From assembly GCA_964508755.1 (NCBI GenBank), contig CAZDUZ010000005.1, forward strand, positions 1 to 33,908: a stretch of DNA of 33,908 bases. The letters are read 5' to 3'. This DNA is from CAZDUZ01 sp964508755 (GTDB lineage: Bacteria > Patescibacteriota > Dojkabacteria > SC72 > JAFGCJ01). The notes beneath the pieces are model-generated. The model made no database searches and was not told the DNA's origin. It saw only the letters and a list, made by a program, of their open reading frames with translations. The position numbers and the translations under genes were made by a program. Below are positions 24,101 to 32,050 of this stretch, in pieces; position 1 is the stretch's first letter; every line of letters starts with the position of its first letter.

Positions 24101-24827
24101 TGCGGAAGGAGTAAAAGTAGCTGTTGGTGAAGATGTTCCTTTGCTTGCTTATGTTGACAGAAATGGAACGTTTGGCTTCCAATATGGAGAGGATGAAATA
24201 CTTGATGCGAGCGTGTACCGTATTGGACTGGAAAAAACAGCTTCAGTTTCTCAATATTCAATAAAACCCGGTTTCAACTTCGTATCATTTCCTATGGTAA
24301 TTGATGGGATTGACGGGGTGGTAACTTCTACATCGTTACTGAAATATCTTAATGAGCAATATGGATCGATTTTCTACTCAATTGGAACGTATGATTCTGG
24401 TCAGTGGAAAATCAACGGAAGTAGGAATGGGATAAGTTACGGATCATCAGAATTTCAGATCGTACCAGGAAAAGGGTATGTTCTGAAAGCAAAACAAGCA
24501 GTAACCTTAGAATTAATTGGTAAAGAAGTTAAGAATCCAATCCCGGTATCCTTAATGGAAGGGTGGAATTTTATGTCTGTGCATGGATCGTTACAGACAT
24601 ATACTGCGTCTTCTCTGCTGGATTCAATCGATGAAGTCGAAGGAATGGATGCTGATAATGTATCCCGTTGGATGTCTGATCGTTCGAGATATGATGGTTT
24701 GCAGAAAGAGCTCGATACTCAAGGTGAAATGCAGGAATACGGATTTGACTTTCCTCTGTCTCCGCTTGATGCCTATTTTGTAAGAGTATCAGATGGGAGT
24801 GGGGATTGGACACCTGATTCTAAATAG
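21141..24827 (+). CDS. Large Cys-rich multidomain surface protein (1228 aa)
   Basis: A basic N-terminus and one membrane helix (about 22-47) anchor an extracellular protein. Domains: a fibronectin III-like domain (about 54-181; DIFVTNVTDRSATITWVTDE, LDPDKTYYFAVGNG); a beta domain (about 193-290; VNDALVYLTAQ, GSWYIDLSSAR); Cys-rich segments (about 315-410, 450-515 and 550-600); then four tandem CC modules starting at Cys pairs 672/673, 725/726, 763/764 and 814/815, each with later single Cys. Near the C-terminus two related beta units appear (KPGFNFVSFPMV ending GKGYVLKAK, and MEGWNFMSVHGS ending DAYFVRVSDG). No sorting motif is seen. It is probably an adhesin or envelope protein stabilised by disulfides. 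The type IV pilus locus begins 65 bp downstream with a separate promoter; a functional link is possible but unproven. Confidence 0.8.
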   Translation: MISRTPDSTPRSSKKRMPSSSFVLKLLLTISILSVVITFAYIFVLWGTEPSSNPKDIFVTNVTDRSATITWVTDEETKGVVVVNSNGYFNPGVFATFGANASYDDRDVTRLELEMANESGNNSDESSAPSVLKGLLNPRLLQRYKVHHVTISNLDPDKTYYFAVGNGYSFDESEQNTFKTFSELDALLLPDPAYGLVKRPEGSMSKLVSVNDALVYLTAQSEDGSKISNTLSTVVSSSGSWYIDLSSARSNEGDLFWTTLSTLELDRAKEKIEVYSGDYGEMTRLVSTLADSPAYPFVLNRVDDVTLPENSVSGSSDLCVGAETEGLPCWINYEQMDPYMKGEDCTYECTGKGYCNAQGLCENQWTPGSVCRKLEPTCGDACLIGVQCYEGQTCTDGSPTDCCTGTCEWVYQESGGTSNGVPLVSSSIGTASSLYSNVKDQTAQALGLFDEMVTPVSAGNCSCNCGGTQGSFTSVYCGKTGTTSQQTFEDGCYEIIEHCNAEGLNGGSTCNTNHTYFEKGRKLSSSACDGTPAPGGSGTPSQNPATSSGSSPCYCERQDAQGNWINCHFNESAVQQAMTECQRKANETGVSQQLWCSSWSAGSSAASTLYSRAVQSSNTTILGNDNVLGEQNAPREPSRNPITLHDGCEGVENCNNGCCTPDKPPAEPEKKCCEIPAATQNSFSPTYQMLNPDDCKRITGAKVLDSVCPNNPALPPNQPSDPEVCCVSSSNDRSQAKVMKQSECSRITGSSAQSSSFCSEVHCCSYLNQSSTESRRLSISECLVKTNGHIVDESQCNNPSQGNPGNSDLPRLICCITEARDDGTVLRKEKRSPVDCVSSNQREESFCDTGIGDVVDASITLGELCLFPLGCRCLDDESGINGYVPVGQVCSLDKDSCSDPANNGKTCAYNRLGVNGVCYGGDCVLPVPVGTPYTTKVESIAQKLSGALEKLLSPINAQENEDAVVQGDIFLVPSMGIYTIKLGDEYLAEGVKVAVGEDVPLLAYVDRNGTFGFQYGEDEILDASVYRIGLEKTASVSQYSIKPGFNFVSFPMVIDGIDGVVTSTSLLKYLNEQYGSIFYSIGTYDSGQWKINGSRNGISYGSSEFQIVPGKGYVLKAKQAVTLELIGKEVKNPIPVSLMEGWNFMSVHGSLQTYTASSLLDSIDEVEGMDADNVSRWMSDRSRYDGLQKELDTQGEMQEYGFDFPLSPLDAYFVRVSDGSGDWTPDSK

Positions 24828-24833
24828 CACGCC

Positions 24834-24861
24834 TTGACAAAGAATCGGGGCATGTTATTCT
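24834..24861 (+). promoter_or_regulatory. Promoter of the major pilin gene
   Basis: TTGACA (24834-24839), 16-bp spacer, TATTCT (24856-24861). It is one of only two consensus -35 boxes noticed in the window, which fits strong expression of the major pilin. Confidence 0.7.
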
Positions 24862-24892
24862 GAATACGATTTAAATTTACATACAGGAATGT

Positions 24893-25348
24893 ATGAGTAA
24901 GCAGTCACGTAGACAAGAAGGGTTTACCCTTATAGAAATCCTTGTTGTCGTGGCACTCATTGCAATTCTTGCGGCGGTTACCATCGTCGCTATGAATCCG
25001 GGAAAAAACTTTGCAGATACCCGGAATGCAACACGAAGTGCAGATGTGAACGCAGTTCTTAATGCGGTCACCCAATTTGCATCAGAAGAGGGAAATACCC
25101 TTTCTGATTTAGGTACAATCTCTTCAGATTGTGCTGCTGCGACTTGTATCGGATCAGGTACGGGTTGTATTGACCTTGGTGATGAAGCTGGACCATTGGT
25201 AGACGAATATATCGTCGAAATGCCTTTGGATCCGACAAAGGGTACCGCAGAAGATACCGGTTACACTATCTGTCAGACCTCTGGCGGACGAGTGCAAATC
25301 GATGCTCGTTATGCAGAGAATGAAAAAATAATCTCTGTAAAGAGATAA
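24893..25348 (+). CDS. Type IV pilin (prepilin), likely major subunit
   Basis: 151 residues. Short basic leader MSKQSRRQEG, cleavage before FTLIEILVVVALIAILAAVT, with Glu at +5: a classical type IVa prepilin signal. Behind the hydrophobic helix lies a small head domain with Cys (SSDCAAATCIGSGTGCIDLG and a later TICQT), so disulfides are possible. It has its own strong promoter and is followed by an intrinsic terminator, so it can be made in excess over the assembly proteins downstream, as expected for the main subunit. That role is inferred from position and promoter. Confidence 0.92.
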   Translation: MSKQSRRQEGFTLIEILVVVALIAILAAVTIVAMNPGKNFADTRNATRSADVNAVLNAVTQFASEEGNTLSDLGTISSDCAAATCIGSGTGCIDLGDEAGPLVDEYIVEMPLDPTKGTAEDTGYTICQTSGGRVQIDARYAENEKIISVKR

Positions 25349-25379
25349 TCTGCTCACCGAGCGTTATATGTGAAAATTT

Positions 25380-25410
25380 AGGAGGACAGAATTCCTGTCC
25401 TCCTTTTGTT
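25380..25410 (+). terminator. Intrinsic terminator after the major pilin
   Basis: AGGAGGACAG (25380-25389) pairs perfectly with CTGTCCTCCT (25395-25404) across a 5-nt loop, followed by TTTGTTTGG. It separates high pilin expression from the assembly genes. Confidence 0.88.
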
Positions 25411-25456
25411 TGGTCTTTATAATTTGATACTCTTTCTGCTATTATGAGGTACTGCC

Positions 25457-26707
25457 ATGGCTGAAACTACTGCCTCAAAATCAACAAGGACAGAAGAGCG
25501 TATTCCATCAGCGCCCCCTGCTGAAGAACAAACGGTAACCGAGCTTCTCGAAGAGATTGTAAAGGACGCATATTCGAAAAGAGCTTCCGATATCCATTTT
25601 GAACCTCGAGAGTCGGATATGGTCGCCAGATATCGTATCGATGGTATGCTTCACGATGTCCTTACTATTGCACGAGAACTTGAGGATGCATTGATTTTCA
25701 AAATTAAAATTCTATCCAATCTTAAGACCGACGAGCATTTTGCACCACAAGACGGTAGGATCCGCTTCGATTGGGACGATGTGAAGTTCGATACTCGTGT
25801 TTCAATTATTCCAACCACATTTGGTGAGAAAGTCGTAATCCGTCTGCTTACCAGCGGTGGTGAGGCGCTAGAATTAGCGAATCTTGGCTTTGATGAGAAG
25901 ATGCTTGAAATGGTTTCACGTAACTACCAGAAGCCCTACGGAATGATTGTAGCTTCAGGTCCCACAGGTTCTGGAAAGACTACAACGTTGTATTCAATTC
26001 TGAAGCTGGTAAATACTCGAGAAGTAAACATAACTACTATTGAAGATCCCGTAGAGTACAGCATAGAAGGAGTCAATCACGTTCAGGTAAATTCAAAAGC
26101 AAAACTGACTTTTGCTACCGGGCTTCGCTCACTTCTCAGACAGGATCCGAATATCATTATGATTGGAGAAATACGAGACAAAGAGACCGCAAAAATAGCT
26201 ATTAATGCTGCAATGACCGGTCACTTAGTATTAAGTACGATTCATACCAATGATGCTGTTACTACCGTACCTCGTTTTTTGGATATGGGAGTTGAAGGAT
26301 ATTTGCTTGGAACGACAATGAATCTTGTTATTGCGCAACGTCTTGCACGAAGATTATGTGAGAAATGTAAGAAAAAGAAAACCCTTGTTGGAGAAGAATA
26401 TGAACATGTAAAGAAGGTGAGACCTGATATTGCTGCCCTCATTAAATCAGGTACTACTGTTTATGAAGAAGTAGGATGTACACAGTGTAGGGATACCGGA
26501 TACAAGGGGCGAATTGGACTCTATGAAGTTCTTGAAATTGATAAATCTCTTAGAGTGCTTATTTCCGAAAGAGCGGATACAGAAACCATTTTTGAACAAG
26601 CTCGGAAAAATGGTTTAGTGCTTATCGTTGAAGATGGCATAAAAAAAGTGCTTTCCGGGCAAACCAGTGTCTCTGAATTACTTCGTGTGACAGCAATAAG
26701 AGAATGA
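25457..26707 (+). CDS. pilB: Type IV pilus assembly ATPase PilB/GspE, short form
   Basis: 416-residue hexameric secretion ATPase that drives pilin extraction and assembly. The catalytic part is complete: N2 domain (ASDIHFEPRESDMVARYRID), Walker A GPTGSGKTTT, Asp box EDPVEY, Walker B IIMIGEIRDKETA, His box GHLVLSTIHTNDA and a zinc site with CEKC and CTQC. The N-terminal MshEN/GspE-N domain of typical PilB (about 150 residues) is absent, replaced by about 25 polar residues. Spacing from GAGGT (25446-25450) to the ATG is good; alternatively TATTAT 11 nt upstream would give a near-leaderless start. First gene of the assembly operon; no PilT retraction ATPase is seen. Confidence 0.94.
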   Translation: MAETTASKSTRTEERIPSAPPAEEQTVTELLEEIVKDAYSKRASDIHFEPRESDMVARYRIDGMLHDVLTIARELEDALIFKIKILSNLKTDEHFAPQDGRIRFDWDDVKFDTRVSIIPTTFGEKVVIRLLTSGGEALELANLGFDEKMLEMVSRNYQKPYGMIVASGPTGSGKTTTLYSILKLVNTREVNITTIEDPVEYSIEGVNHVQVNSKAKLTFATGLRSLLRQDPNIIMIGEIRDKETAKIAINAAMTGHLVLSTIHTNDAVTTVPRFLDMGVEGYLLGTTMNLVIAQRLARRLCEKCKKKKTLVGEEYEHVKKVRPDIAALIKSGTTVYEEVGCTQCRDTGYKGRIGLYEVLEIDKSLRVLISERADTETIFEQARKNGLVLIVEDGIKKVLSGQTSVSELLRVTAIRE

Positions 26708-26779
26708 TGACAGACAATCAATCAAGTAAATAATCCAATTCAAACCAAACCAGCAGGGAAATCATCCTAAGAAAAAAAC

Positions 26780-27982
26780 ATGAATCAATCATTAAACAAA
26801 AACAATTCAATTTCTGAAGAAAAAACCGGCATTCCATCATCCGAACAACTTTTTTCTCAACATAACACTTCTACCGATAATCATATAAAAGGAAGACCGG
26901 TCGATCCTGCCCGTCCTGCGAAAAAGAAAGGTACCTTTTACCTATCAGGGGTCTCTCCTGAGAAAGTAGAGTTTTCAATACGTCACCTGTCTCTTATGCT
27001 GAGGACGGGGATGAGTCTCACTGAGGCCCTTGAGGTCATCATTGAGCAAACATCGGATGAAAGACTAAAGACTGCCTATGAAGATATTGCTCAGGGAATT
27101 CAGCAAGGAAAGAGCTTGTCCGAGATGATGAAAAAGTATCCAAAGATATTTTCTTCTATTGTTATCTCAATCATCCAAGTAAGTGAAGAAACTGGTACAT
27201 TAGAGAAGAATTTACTATTCCTAGCCGAATATCTCAAGAAAAACTATGAATTGCAGCGTAAAGTTAAGGGTGCGTTGATTTATCCTATGATTGTACTTGG
27301 ACTTACTGTTGCAGAAATGATGGGCGTTGTATTTTTTATTCTCCCAAAAATGGAGGTGATGTTTGCATCCTTTGAAAACGTTCCTGCATTTAGCATGATG
27401 GTTGTCAATTTTGCGAAATTGTTTAGGGAAAATCTTGTGGTTGTACTGGTAGCTTTTGTTGTTCTCGGGTTTCTTGTTTCTCGATTTCTCAAAACGAAAC
27501 CGGGTATGAGATTTTCACATAAAACAGCGATTTCTTTCCCCATAATCAAAAAACTTAACGTCAGCAATATTCTTGCGAGTTTCTGTAGAACTCTTGCAAT
27601 GCTTTTACAGACAGGTATTCCGATTTCATCCGCTCTGGAAATATCTGGACGTACCACCCCAAATCTTTATTATGCAGATGCCCTTACCGTAGTTGCCAAA
27701 GATGTCAAAGGAGGAAAAAACCTTGCAGACTCAATGGCAGAACATGACAAGTTTTTTCCTTTATCGCTTACTCGTATCATTAGTGCAGGAGAAAAAACGG
27801 GTACGCTAGAGGACAATTTGGACTATATGTATGATTCGTATTCGGGAGAGGTTGAAGAAATGGCAAATAATATGGTTACTTTGCTTGAACCACTCATGCT
27901 TATCTTCGCTGGCGCTATGATTGGTTTACTAGCGATTACCATCATTGCTCCTATATACCAATTTACAAGTAGCATTAACTGA
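26780..27982 (+). CDS. pilC: Type IV pilus inner membrane platform protein PilC/GspF
   Basis: 400 residues. After a polar N-terminal extension of about 55 residues come two copies of the T2SSF domain: first with FSIRHLSLMLRTGMSLTEAL, GKSLSEMMKKYPKIFS and SEETGTLEKNL, second with LASFCRTLAMLLQTGIPISS, GGKNLADSMAEHDKFFP and AGEKTGTLEDNL. Membrane helices lie near 167-195, 220-240 and at the C-terminus (LEPLMLIFAGAMIGLLAITI). PilC anchors the ATPase and pilin assembly at the membrane. It lies 72 bp after pilB and 7 bp before the next minor pilin. Confidence 0.94.
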   Translation: MNQSLNKNNSISEEKTGIPSSEQLFSQHNTSTDNHIKGRPVDPARPAKKKGTFYLSGVSPEKVEFSIRHLSLMLRTGMSLTEALEVIIEQTSDERLKTAYEDIAQGIQQGKSLSEMMKKYPKIFSSIVISIIQVSEETGTLEKNLLFLAEYLKKNYELQRKVKGALIYPMIVLGLTVAEMMGVVFFILPKMEVMFASFENVPAFSMMVVNFAKLFRENLVVVLVAFVVLGFLVSRFLKTKPGMRFSHKTAISFPIIKKLNVSNILASFCRTLAMLLQTGIPISSALEISGRTTPNLYYADALTVVAKDVKGGKNLADSMAEHDKFFPLSLTRIISAGEKTGTLEDNLDYMYDSYSGEVEEMANNMVTLLEPLMLIFAGAMIGLLAITIIAPIYQFTSSIN

Positions 27983-27989
27983 GGTGCCT

Positions 27990-28436
27990 ATGAATCGAGA
28001 CAGCGGTTTTACAATGGTTGAGATACTGATTGTGTTGGGTATTGTTATGATTGTCACCGTAATAGCAATGGCCGGTTCAGTACCTCAGTCAAAAAAAGCG
28101 AGAACAGAGGAATTTGCGTCTAGTGTTACTTCTTTTATTTTCCAAACGCAACAAAATGCATACGGAGGTAAAGATGCTACTAAACAAGGGGTGTCGTTTT
28201 CCGCTTCTCATTTTGATCTTTTTGCAGGAGAAAACTATTCTGAAGCAATATCTTCTGATAGGATTTCACTACCCACTGGATTGACCATTTCAAGTGTTAA
28301 TTTCGGATCTCAATCATATATAACCTTTGATACAGGATCTTTTCGACCAAGTAATTCGGGCAGTGTAGTAATTACTGACGGAACTCATTCATTTACGGTG
28401 TATGTTACTACAGAAGGATTGATTTACTATCAATAA
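27990..28436 (+). CDS. Type IV minor pilin / pseudopilin (GspH-FimT type)
   Basis: 148 residues starting MNRDSG, then FTMVEILIVLGIVMIVTVIA: prepilin cleavage after Gly with Glu at +5. The head is a small beta-rich domain ending GTHSFTVYVTTEGLIYYQ, as in GspH/FimT-like minor pilins. The start at 27990 is chosen because the leader of a prepilin should be short; an upstream TTG in the same frame would add 15 unlikely residues. GAGGTG lies just upstream, but only 3 nt from the ATG. Second pilin type in the operon; probably part of the initiating tip complex. Confidence 0.88.
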   Translation: MNRDSGFTMVEILIVLGIVMIVTVIAMAGSVPQSKKARTEEFASSVTSFIFQTQQNAYGGKDATKQGVSFSASHFDLFAGENYSEAISSDRISLPTGLTISSVNFGSQSYITFDTGSFRPSNSGSVVITDGTHSFTVYVTTEGLIYYQ

Positions 28437-28447
28437 AAAAGCTACAA

Positions 28448-30403
28448 ATGGATAGGTTTACTTATCAATATAATTTTGGTTCTCAGGAGCGAGGATTTAG
28501 CCTCGTTGAGCTTCTAGTTGCCCTTGCAATTTTTGCAATTGTAGCGTCTTCGGTAGCAATTTTTTCTAATCAAGTTATGCAGGCTGACGCTCGAAATGAG
28601 GATCGTTTAAAAGCTCTTTCTCGTCTCAAGGAATACTCTCAAACACTTATACGAAATAAAGACACGTTGTGGATGAATATAAGGGATTATGCCGATAATA
28701 CTCCGAGACATTTTCTTCTTAGTGATGGAAAATATACCATTGAAGATGGAATATATAATGATGGTGAAATTTCATACTACTTTGTTATTGAAGGGGTCTA
28801 TAGAGATGTAAATGACAACATTGTAGATACTGGTGGAACAGAGGATAAGCATACAAAATGTATCGTATTAACTGCAGAATGGGTGGATGAATATGGACGT
28901 TCAAGAAATGTTAAAAGTTATATTTACGTTAATGATTGGAACACAAAGACTTGGATAGATACCACAATTGCTGATTTTTCAGCGGGTATGTTTGATTTTA
29001 CTGAAACGTCTGCAGTTGGTGATGGTGCTGTTCAGTTACAACCAAAACTTTACTCCAATTGGTGTCTTCCTGAATTAATGATTTCATCATATGACCTTCC
29101 CGGAAGTGCGGTTGGCAACGTAATTACTGCTGAACCCGGTAATGTGTACATTGGAACCGGAAAAGAGTTTAGTGATCCCGGAGCTATGGCTTTTATGCAT
29201 ACCACGGTCGATACAGATGATCCTCCCAATATTGCAATTACTGGAACCTTTAGTGGTTATGTTGTAAATGATATTTATGGATCAGGAGGATATGCATATT
29301 TAGCAACTACAGATGATGCTAAAGAAGTTGTTATTCTTCAAATTGCCAATGACCAATTTCTTGAGGTTGGATATTTTGATATTTCCGGTACAAATGACGC
29401 CCTGTCGGTCTTTGTCGTTGGCAATAGAGGATACGTTTCCGCAGGAAGATATTTGTATGTTTTTGATGTAACTTCCAAGAGTGGATCTCGTCCCTTGCTA
29501 GGATCTATTAGAGCATCACCCTTGCAACTTCCTTTCACAACGGCTTCCGTTCCGGATATCTATGTAGTAGGAAATTATGCCTATTGTTCCTTGTATAACG
29601 ATTGGTACGAAATGACAATTATTAATGTAAGTAATCCATCCGCAATGACCATTACAGCAAGAGCTGATTTAAATTGGGCTCAAGCGACAACGCTTTTCGT
29701 TTCTCCTGATGGAAATCGAACGTACATTGGTACTGGTAGTAGCTCAGGAAAAGAGTTTTATATCCTTAACACCTCAAACAAGTCATCTGTATCTGTTGTT
29801 AACTCCTATGAAACCAACGGTATGAGTGTTAAGGGTCTTTCTGTTATCGATAATAGAGCAATAATCGTCGGTAGAAACGGAGAAGAGTATCAAGTTGTTG
29901 ATGTAAGTAACGAGTCAAACCTCGTGAAATGTGGGGGAATGCAAGTAAATTCTGGCATAAGTGATATTGCTACGGTAAATTACAATGAAATTCTTTACTC
30001 TTATATATTAACCGGAGATGTTTCTGGGGAGTATAAAATCATTCGAGGGGGGCTCGATTCTGGCGGAGGAGCAGATGGAAGAGGTTTTGTTTCCTCTGGA
30101 AGCTTTATTTCAAGAGTGCTCGATTCTGGCTCTGATACGACTAACTACTATTCGTTACAATGGGAAGGCGCACTTCCTGCTGGTGCTGACCTTCGAATGC
30201 AGGTGAGAGCTGGAGATACTCCTGACCTAGGATCCTTCCCCTGGGTTGGACCGGATGGTACGAATGGGACGTACTTTACTATCCCTGGGGAAGCAATACC
30301 GAGGTCTCTGAGTGATAGACGTTACTTCCAGTACCGTGTGCTTTTTGATTCAAATACCGATGTTACACCAATTTATGAATCTATCACGGTAGATTATCAA
30401 TGA
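28448..30403 (+). CDS. Minor pilin fused to a seven-repeat beta-propeller (putative pilus-tip adhesin)
   Basis: 651 residues, very large for a pilin. A prepilin signal (SQERG before FSLVELLVALAIFAIVASSV, Glu at +5) and a pilin-like stem (to about 190) are followed by seven LVIVD-like repeats, for example DIYGSGGYAYLATTDD, VFVVGNRGYVSAGRYLYVFD, DIYVVGNYAYCSLYNDWYE, LSVIDNRAIIVGRNGEEYQ and DIATVNYNEILYSYILTGD. The count fits one seven-bladed propeller. A C-terminal beta-sandwich-like domain (about 550-651; SRVLDSGSDTTNYYSLQWEG, YFQYRVLFDSNTDVTP) ends the protein. A pilin carrying a propeller recalls PilY1, a propeller protein associated with pilus tips. A tip adhesin role is inferred. The stop overlaps the next ATG. 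Confidence 0.85.
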   Translation: MDRFTYQYNFGSQERGFSLVELLVALAIFAIVASSVAIFSNQVMQADARNEDRLKALSRLKEYSQTLIRNKDTLWMNIRDYADNTPRHFLLSDGKYTIEDGIYNDGEISYYFVIEGVYRDVNDNIVDTGGTEDKHTKCIVLTAEWVDEYGRSRNVKSYIYVNDWNTKTWIDTTIADFSAGMFDFTETSAVGDGAVQLQPKLYSNWCLPELMISSYDLPGSAVGNVITAEPGNVYIGTGKEFSDPGAMAFMHTTVDTDDPPNIAITGTFSGYVVNDIYGSGGYAYLATTDDAKEVVILQIANDQFLEVGYFDISGTNDALSVFVVGNRGYVSAGRYLYVFDVTSKSGSRPLLGSIRASPLQLPFTTASVPDIYVVGNYAYCSLYNDWYEMTIINVSNPSAMTITARADLNWAQATTLFVSPDGNRTYIGTGSSSGKEFYILNTSNKSSVSVVNSYETNGMSVKGLSVIDNRAIIVGRNGEEYQVVDVSNESNLVKCGGMQVNSGISDIATVNYNEILYSYILTGDVSGEYKIIRGGLDSGGGADGRGFVSSGSFISRVLDSGSDTTNYYSLQWEGALPAGADLRMQVRAGDTPDLGSFPWVGPDGTNGTYFTIPGEAIPRSLSDRRYFQYRVLFDSNTDVTPIYESITVDYQ

Positions 30404-30918
30404 AAATTACAACTCTTAAAACTATTGTTGGAAATTCTTCTGGTATGACTCTGATTGAGATGATTGTGTATGTAGCCCTTTTCGGTATGATATTTGCAAC
30501 AATTGTAGTATTTGCAACGACCATATCAAACTATAATCAAGACGCAAGAGATATGACAACAACTGGGAAACAAATTCTTTTTATTGATGAACATCTGGCA
30601 GATTCGATCAATAAAACAAGCTCAATCAACGAGGACGCTTCAGTCTGGAAGCAAGACAATGGTGATCTTCAATTATTAGGGACCATTGATACGTATAGGT
30701 ATGTCGTAGAAAATGGAAGTCTTGTATTTTATCGAAATGCTGATCGTCATCTTCTCACTAATCCAAATATTCGAGTGTCACGATTTTTTCTTGAAGATGT
30801 TCGTGATGAAGAGAATGCTATCATCGGAGTAAGAGTAGAAATGAGACTATTTATAAAAGGTAATAGTGATGAGTCGCTTACTCGTCAAGCACTATATATG
30901 CTCAAGTCAACAATATGA
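30400..30918 (+). CDS. Type IV minor pilin
   Basis: 172 residues. The leader ends in SSG before MTLIEMIVYVALFGMIFATI, with Glu at +5; the first mature residue is Met instead of Phe, as seen in some minor pilins. The head domain (DEHLADSINKTSS, RYVVENGSLVFYR, VSRFFLEDVRDEE) is of PilW/GspJ-like style, judged loosely. ATGA overlaps join it to the genes on both sides, so it is translationally coupled within the minor pilin operon. Confidence 0.85.
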   Translation: MKITTLKTIVGNSSGMTLIEMIVYVALFGMIFATIVVFATTISNYNQDARDMTTTGKQILFIDEHLADSINKTSSINEDASVWKQDNGDLQLLGTIDTYRYVVENGSLVFYRNADRHLLTNPNIRVSRFFLEDVRDEENAIIGVRVEMRLFIKGNSDESLTRQALYMLKSTI

Positions 30919-31292
30919 ACAGAACGTCTGAGGGTAGTGTGGCCCTCTTAACCGTAATTTTGCTTTTAGTTGTTCTTGTCAGCGTGGGAGCTGCGATTGT
31001 AGCCTCGAGTACTGATTATCTTATTTCTGGGAAAAATGTAACAGAAAGATATCACTTGGAGATGCTCAATCGAACGTGTGTAGAGGAAGCAATGTATCGA
31101 ATAAAGAGAAACCCATCTTTTACGGGAGATTTTTCAATAACCGTTAACGATAGAACTTGTGTTGTCACCGCTCAAACGATTAATGCATCAACTCGCTCGT
31201 TACGAATAGTAAACGAAAGCGGAAATTATACTCTTACAAAAGAATATTCTGTTGATACCTCTACAAACCCCAATACCATATCCGAATTATAA
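30915..31292 (+). CDS. PilX/GspK-like minor pilin
   Basis: 125 residues. MNRTSEG is followed by the hydrophobic SVALLTVILLLVVLVSVGAA. Position +5 is Leu instead of Glu, as in GspK-type pseudopilins that cap the tip. The head carries two Cys (NRTCVEEAMYRIKRN and DRTCVVTAQ) about 27 residues apart, able to form a disulfide, and the RTCVEEAxYRI motif seen in PilX-like proteins. It is the last gene of the minor pilin operon; its stop codon touches the stop codon of the convergent prepilin peptidase gene. Confidence 0.8.
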   Translation: MNRTSEGSVALLTVILLLVVLVSVGAAIVASSTDYLISGKNVTERYHLEMLNRTCVEEAMYRIKRNPSFTGDFSITVNDRTCVVTAQTINASTRSLRIVNESGNYTLTKEYSVDTSTNPNTISEL

Positions 31293-31913
31293 CTACCAGA
31301 AGAATCCGATTAATACATATTGTCCCAGAAGGAAAGCTACGAGCGTACCTAGTGAAATAAATGGGATAAAGGGAATTCGAATGCTTCTAACCGTTCGTTT
31401 TTTCAATGCGGTGAACAGTCCGTATACTAATGCTGTACCAAAGGTAATATATAATGCATTAAATACATCTGGAAAACCACAGATAAACCCTTGAATACCA
31501 AAGAAGTAAATGTCTGCATCGCCTAACGCCTTTCCTTTAGTAACCATTACAAGAAGTGCGGTAAAGAAACTAAGAGATAGTCCTGTAATAAGCGAATTAA
31601 GTGGAGAAAATGATGTGTTACTATTAATAAGTATTTCGGAGTTAAACCCAATAAATAACAAAGATAAAACTACCAAAAAGAGTATGATGAAAAAACCGGT
31701 AACCGTTGTTGTTGTGGATACTTTTAAGAATTTGAGATCTTGTATTGATTGATAGCAAAACCAAATACATAGCAGTGTAAAAAGGAAAAAAGTGACAATT
31801 GAAAGCAAGTCTTGTTGTAACAAGAGTAAACGAGAGTAAGCGAATGCGATACATAAGACTCCAATAATTCCAACAATTAATTCATTTTTTCTGCGGGTGA
31901 AAAAAGTTTGCAT
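31293..31913 (-). CDS. pilD: Minimal prepilin peptidase (A24 domain only)
   Basis: 206-residue polytopic aspartic peptidase, about six membrane helices. Likely catalytic Asp residues: Asp59 in SIQDLKFLKV and Asp132 in KALGDADIYFF (family GxGDxK). The N-terminal methyltransferase and zinc-binding domain of classical PilD is absent, so this enzyme can cleave prepilins but probably does not methylate them. The position of the first Asp motif without the usual IPN is somewhat divergent. It is encoded convergently to the pilin operon with the two stop codons directly abutting (31290-31292 and 31293-31295), leaving no room for a terminator. Its substrates are most likely the five pilins upstream. 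Confidence 0.85.
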   Translation of the reverse strand: MQTFFTRRKNELIVGIIGVLCIAFAYSRLLLLQQDLLSIVTFFLFTLLCIWFCYQSIQDLKFLKVSTTTTVTGFFIILFLVVLSLLFIGFNSEILINSNTSFSPLNSLITGLSLSFFTALLVMVTKGKALGDADIYFFGIQGFICGFPDVFNALYITFGTALVYGLFTALKKRTVRSIRIPFIPFISLGTLVAFLLGQYVLIGFFW

Positions 31914-31942
31914 TTGGTGTATTCATTTAGTCAGAACATTAC

Positions 31943-31971
31943 TTGTTTACCTGTACTTCATACAGTATAAT
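31943..31971 (+). promoter_or_regulatory. Promoter upstream of thrS
   Basis: TTGTTT (31943-31948), 17-bp spacer, TATAAT (31966-31971). An ATG lies 7 nt after the hexamer, and thrS begins about 140 nt downstream. Confidence 0.75.
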
Positions 31972-31978
31972 GCATAGC

Positions 31979-32050
31979 ATGTACGAAGTGTTAAGAACAG
32001 CTCAATCCCAACAAACAATTCTAAGGCTGGTATTTGTCACATGCCGCTAG
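31979..32050 (+). CDS. Possible 23-aa leader peptide upstream of thrS
   Basis: A short frame MYEVLRTAQSQQ followed by TILRLVFVTCR and TAG, with three Thr codons (all ACA). It begins 7 nt after a perfect -10, so it would be translated from a leaderless mRNA in the same way as the His leader peptide. Unlike that leader, no terminator hairpin or alternative pairing was found between it and thrS; only a long-range GCATGT/ACATGC match and a U-rich stretch are seen. It may be a regulatory leader or a chance frame. Confidence 0.35.
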   Translation: MYEVLRTAQSQQTILRLVFVTCR

